Assembly (NCBI GenBank): GCA_030770425.1
Contig: JASJFT010000063.1
Location: 158,026 to 222,025 of the forward strand
Length of the DNA: 64,000 nt
Source of the DNA: Darksidea phi
Taxonomy: Eukaryota > Ascomycota > Dothideomycetes > Pleosporales > Lentitheciaceae
Direction of reading: 5' to 3'
The position numbers were made by a program, and so were the translations under genes. The notes beneath the pieces were generated by a model that was not told the DNA's origin, ran no database searches, and saw only the letters and a list, made by a program, of their open reading frames with translations. Below, piece by piece: positions 59,655 through 64,000 of this stretch. Position 1 is the first letter of the stretch. Each line of letters opens with the position of its first letter.

Positions 59655-62508
59655 AATTCATGAGGAGAAAGACACTCTGCTTGACAACAAGATATTCATA
59701 CTGGAAGTGGCTTTAAGAATATATTATGCGAGTTGAATAGCCAATGTACCATTTGATTTTACCGGGAAGTAGCTTGTAGCCGTGTTTCTGCTGATAGACT
59801 GGGCGGGATGACGGGTTGCAGGATGACGGTTGCGGGCGTGGCGTGTCTCCCGGGTGATTGCCTGGAACGAAGACGTGCGGGGAGAACGAGAGGCGTGCAC
59901 AGGGGTAAACCTAGCAAGTCATGCATACCGATCACTGTTGCAGGTCAGCGGAAACGTGCTTTCTTCCTATGAGGCGTGGGAGCGCCGCCAATTTCGCTGA
60001 GGGCGGAGAGCCGAGCGCACTGCTCTTGGCGGTCAAAAGAGCGATGCACCACTAAGGTCCTCAACAGACAGCACTATCCACGAGAGGAATTATGGTCCAT
60101 AAGCGTTGCCAAGGCACTCCGCCCGGATGTTGTATAGTTAGATCGAGTTCGCCGGTGGATTTCGTCACACAGGGAAGGGTACGGTTCCACTACTGAGAAA
60201 CTTCTTCTGAGATCAGATTTTGGACCACGTGCAGTCTAAGAAGGCGATTGGGTATTTTTTAAGCCCGAATCGAGCATGTCCTGCACATGGCGAGCTTCAA
60301 GCTTTGCTGAACAGCTGGGCAGTTCGGTAGAATGACGCGGCCATCTGCAGGTATTCTTTTATGGTGTTCCACCGATTGTGAGAAGTTATAGTTCGGCGTT
60401 ATACGGAGGATACCACAGACGAATGGGACTGTTTTTTTGCCAGGATGCCCACATGGCTGGAAACGTTCCAATCACGTACTCCAAAACCCGGGGTGGCTTG
60501 CAGATAAGCACAGGCCATGGCATCGGGACCCCCAAGATCCGTAATTGACGCTCAGCCTACTGAGATAATGCCAGTGCAATAGCTTTGTTCGGCGAAAGGC
60601 GAATTCTCTCTTTTTCTTTCCAAATAAACACCAACGGCTATCTGCTGCGTTGAAGACGCGGCAGGGACAGGTAACGGTAAAAGGAGTCGTGTTGGCTGCG
60701 TTGCCTCATAGCTTTCGCAAACCGAGACTCTAGTGCCTTGAGAATGCAAAGAGATAAGCTTCCGCCCTCTAATGCATTGGCCGGCTTTGAGCTGATGTCT
60801 CAGCCACGTACTGTCGACAAATCTCAGCTTAGACGGCTAAGAGCCGCAGCATGCAGTGAGCTACAGAGTGAATGTTTGGTCGGCGTGTCGCAGCTGCAAG
60901 GCCCGAGAGACCTCAGCCGTCACATGTAGTTCCCCCCTGAACGGGCTACCAGCGCGGTTCCCCCGAGGTGCACGGATGTACGAGCCATGCTATTTCCTCT
61001 GTATTTATATAGTAATATATTGTAGGCTATCCTCTCTAGGAGCTAATATCTGAGGCTGTAATTCGGGGATTTGGGCATTGTGGAGGATTGGCAATCAATT
61101 TGGTAGCTCTAGTTGCTAGTAAAACGCTTATAAAGCAAGGTACTTGATTCTCGCGCCTTTGCGCACAGGCCTCGCCCTACCGAACGCGCTAATAGCCTGT
61201 TCATTGGGAGGGGAGGGGTGGGGGGGGAACTGTAGCACAGCATGAAACATGAGCAGAATAATAAGCGTGAGGTACAGTCAGGGCAGCGTTAGTTCCGGGA
61301 ACATGTAACCGCGACCGCCGAGCTCTTAGCATCTTTGGACAAACCTCAGAACTTCCGAGTCTCACTGTCACCCGTTCTATCGCGATACGGAAGGACCGCA
61401 CATCGTCTTCTCCGAGCGTGAATGTTATGGTGGCAGGCACAAGGTCATCCAAATTGCTATCTTCGGTCCTTCACGGCATTTGGAAGAGCACAATTGCACA
61501 CGGTTATAGCGACGCTCCAACATCAACATTGAGCTTCCTCTCCACCGCACCAGGGCCCTCGAACTATCCCGTTAAGCGCGGCCCCAGCCGTCCTACCCGC
61601 ATTTTCTATCAGTCGATTCGTCAGCTTCTCGGCTACCCCCACTGGCCGATTCGCTACGGAATGTCCCTGGCGCTAACACTTAAGGCATGCCGCCTGATCC
61701 CTGGTTGATCTAAATGGAGTGCGAAGGATGTGGCTCCGGCCTTTTTTGGCCTGGTCGAGCCTCGGCGTGCTGATTTTGGCATGACTTCCATCTCTGACCA
61801 ACGTGCCAACTTGGGTATTCACGACATCTCCAAGGAAGCACTTGCTTCTCGGAGACCATGATAGCGATACCGATTAATGCGCCAGTGCATGTCAGCTTAG
61901 CTCAACTCAGCATCGCATACCGACTTTCTGTAGAATTGTCTAAGCGGTCCGCAAGCACGCGCTGGCCCTCTTTCAACTTTCAACTTTGCTTGCTTAATGG
62001 CATGTTAAAGCCGCTGATGATCCAACTTGGACGGCATTTGGAAGACGTGCTAGCAGTTGCATGAGCCGGACCATGTGTTATGAGGCTTCCGGTCTCTCAT
62101 CCGAAGGCGGCCGCGACGCCTTTGCAGGTCTCAGAAAACCTTGCGATAGTATCTCCGCTGGATCATATAGTCACTAGGAACTTTCTTGGCTAGGCTACGA
62201 CAGAGAGCTTTATTGTTTCTATGCCTCATTTGGTATCCGGCAAGCTGTTTCGGCCAAGCTGACTATTGCAAGACTTCTTTCTCCCTTTCTCTGCGTCTTT
62301 TCAACTCGAAATATATACCATTGATGTCGTCACATATACGTATCACATTGCTCAAGTCGAAATAAAAGTGCTACCTAGCCTTCACAAACACTTAACACCA
62401 GCTTCAGAAACCTGGAGAGACCTAGACCACATGTTGACGCTCAAAGTTCGACAATCCAGTCAATAGGAACGAAGTCTGACCATGCCTTTACCCCTCCTTC
62501 TAATGGCT
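59655..62508. other. Gene-poor region
   Basis: It contains the ATR1-like promoter and then only short frames. At 61540-61880 several frames together look faintly protein-like (IFYQSIRQLLGYPHWP), but with stops and no family match. A G tract lies at about 61207-61227. No confident gene. Confidence 0.45.
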
Positions 62509-62727
62509 TTATGTTCCCGATTCCGTTCGCCGCGCCGGTGTGGGTGATGCATAGGCAAAAGCAACGAAGTCGGCGCCGATATGGTTCATGAGGCTCAAAG
62601 GTACAATCCAGCCTTTATTCGAAGTACTCTCCATGGGCCGGTATTTTTTAGGGGTTTCTTCAGTCAACGTCATTTGCTTCGGACTCGTCAAAATTTCGAC
62701 TTTAAAAGCGTCAAGTTTGTTGAGCAT
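62509..62727 (-). CDS. Short hypothetical frame
   Basis: An ATG-started 72-codon frame (KYRPMESTSNKGWIVPLSL, then NHIGADFVAFAY) looks protein-like but matches no family I know. It sits against a decayed SDR on the other strand and may itself be a relic. Confidence 0.2.
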   Translation of the reverse strand: MLNKLDAFKVEILTSPKQMTLTEETPKKYRPMESTSNKGWIVPLSLMNHIGADFVAFAYASPTPARRTESGT

Positions 62728-62732
62728 TAAGG

Positions 62733-63545
62733 GATCGTATTCGTTATCACGGGTGGTGGGTCAGATATTAGCCAGGTCTATGCATTACGACAAGACCTTC
62801 TGATTTGTTTCACAGGAATTGGTGCAATATTTGCAATATCAATAGCACATCAAAAGTCTACATCCTCCGTCGGCGAATGGAAAAGCTGCAGGAGATTGCC
62901 TCAGCCGCTGTGGGTAGCCAAGATAACCACGTTTTTTGCATACTGATAGACTTCCTGCAGACAAATAGATCTATTGTCCCGATCCAGTGCGACATCACTT
63001 TCAATGGCTCTCTCACAGCTGCTGCTACCCAAGTGGAAACATCGGCTGGCTTCGTCAACGTTATAGTCGCTGACTCGGTCGCTACGGGACCCAATCTGTA
63101 CGGCCTTCCAAAAGACCGCAAACCCGTACTCGACAAAATCCAAAAGTTTCTTTAGAATACGACAAGGGAGCAATTTAACGAGGCTTTCGAAGTAAATACT
63201 ACAGCCTGTTTCTACACGCTCGTCGCGTTCATGAAATCCTTCGCCAAGGGTAACGAACGCGGAGTCAGCAAAGTATCAAGAGTGAGTTCATCGTCACAAG
63301 CAGCATCGGCACTTTTGCGAGAAAGCTCGGCATAGATTTTGCGTAGGCCTGACCCACAGCAGCCATAAGTCCTATAACTAAGCAACTATGAGTGCTGGTT
63401 TCATAGGTACGAAAGATTTGACGCAGGACGGTACTGTCGATCCATATATTTTCCCCGCTACGAGAACAGGGACCGTACAAGATGCTGGAGGCACTTTGTT
63501 GTATGTGGGCAGCCGAGCGGGAGCATATCGTATTGCAGTGAGGTG
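62733..63545 (+). pseudogene. Decayed short-chain dehydrogenase gene
   Basis: SDR landmarks occur in order: VITGGG before an intron-like GTCAGA...CACAG (about 62760-62814), KVYILRRRMEKLQEIA, IVPIQCDITFNGSL, GFVNVIVADSVATGPN, FNEAFEVNTTACFYTL, VTSSIGTFARKLG and PATRTGTVQDAGGTLLYV. The active-site segment, expected as Y-x3-K, is broken: TAG and TGA stand where the Tyr region should be (about 63342-63350). Frame changes are needed after the glycine-rich motif and around 63290, and the Rossmann Gly series is disrupted. The enzyme class would be an NAD(P)-dependent oxidoreductase, but the frame is lost. Confidence 0.75.
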
Positions 63546-63922
63546 ACGAAAAATCTTATTTCTCTTCCCGTTAAGATGCTAGTCTATGGCTAGATACGAG
63601 AATATCACGTCGAACGGCGAACGGCACGCGGATGTACCAGGCACGTGCTAAATAAAACTTCGAGGTCTTAGATACTCTACTAATGTTCAGCTTTAAACCT
63701 ATTCCTCCTACGGTCAATCTCGTAACCAGTAGCTACTAACGGTTCATAGGCATGTCCATCATCATAAGTCCTTCTTAGCCTTAATTTCCCACAACTGATA
63801 TACAAAGCCTGCTTCTTATGTCCGGTTACAGTAAGACGATGCTGTAGAAGACCATTGAAACCCATATATCTCCCTACTCTGCATATCATTATTCGGGATG
63901 CATTAAACAAGAGATCGCGTTC

Positions 63923-63924
<2 letters not shown>
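63546..63924. other. Intergenic region next to the terminal A run
   Basis: No gene is supported. Short frames only. Confidence 0.45.

Positions 63925-64000
<76 letters not shown>
63925..64000 (+). repeat. Homopolymer A run at window end
   Basis: At least 76 consecutive A run to the last base. It could be a contig-end artefact or the A tail of a retroposed element. No telomeric TTAGGG repeats are seen. Confidence 0.95.

Noticed and set aside
60738..60930. Possible Zn2Cys6 relic (CRSCKARET)
   Set aside because: Only two or three Cys in register and no continuation; too little to support a finger.

Overview
The window is nuclear DNA of a filamentous ascomycete (Pezizomycotina). Genes are split by many 45-60 bp GT-AG introns, a Clr5-domain protein, a Fungal_N-domain protein and Zn2Cys6 clusters are present, and start contexts are fungal. 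A Dothideomycete is my best guess, but nothing here fixes the class. I rebuilt exons by hand from splice consensus, reading phase and family conservation; every multi-exon model given closes to a multiple of three.

Layout. 1-13 kb: a 1,349-residue zinc-finger regulator carrying two C2H2 fingers and three Zn2Cys6-type clusters, a small Cys-rich protein behind a strong-looking promoter, a membrane-anchored inositol-phosphatase-like protein, and a mitochondrial-type SDR resembling D-arabinitol dehydrogenase. 13.5-17 kb: a GRAM-TBC-EF-hand RabGAP (Mdr1/Gyp2 type). 17-22.6 kb: gene-poor, with a decayed protein-kinase gene and five copies of a 12-bp motif. 22.6-24.5 kb: a Clr5-TPR protein with near-identical tandem TPR repeats. 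25.5-27.7 kb: an RFTS-domain protein comparable to S. pombe Raf2.

28-42.4 kb is a dense housekeeping block: mitochondrial EF-Tu and 3-hydroxyisobutyryl-CoA hydrolase (divergent), VPS16, a short kinesin-3-like motor and TRM3 (divergent), and an HSP31/DJ-1-like glyoxalase. 43.2-45 kb: an MFS sugar transporter. 45-50.8 kb: a gene-poor island with a 923-bp CACTA-type non-autonomous transposon and a decayed CorA-like gene. 50.8-59.7 kb: a Myb/SANT-like protein, YPT7 (Rab7), an SLC35F5/YML018C-like transporter and an ATR1-like MFS pump. 59.7-64 kb: gene-poor again, with a decayed SDR and a terminal run of at least 76 A.

Functional themes: vacuole and endosome traffic (VPS16 of HOPS/CORVET, its Rab YPT7, a RabGAP, a vesicle-type kinesin), mitochondrial gene expression and valine breakdown, tRNA modification, heterochromatin or transcription control, and small-molecule transport. 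None forms an obvious co-regulated cluster. The most notable signals are the CACTA-like element with matching 3-bp flanks, the GC-AG intron splitting the EF-Tu P-loop, the 27-nt exon of TRM3, the multi-finger regulator, and the Clr5-TPR gene with recently duplicated repeats.
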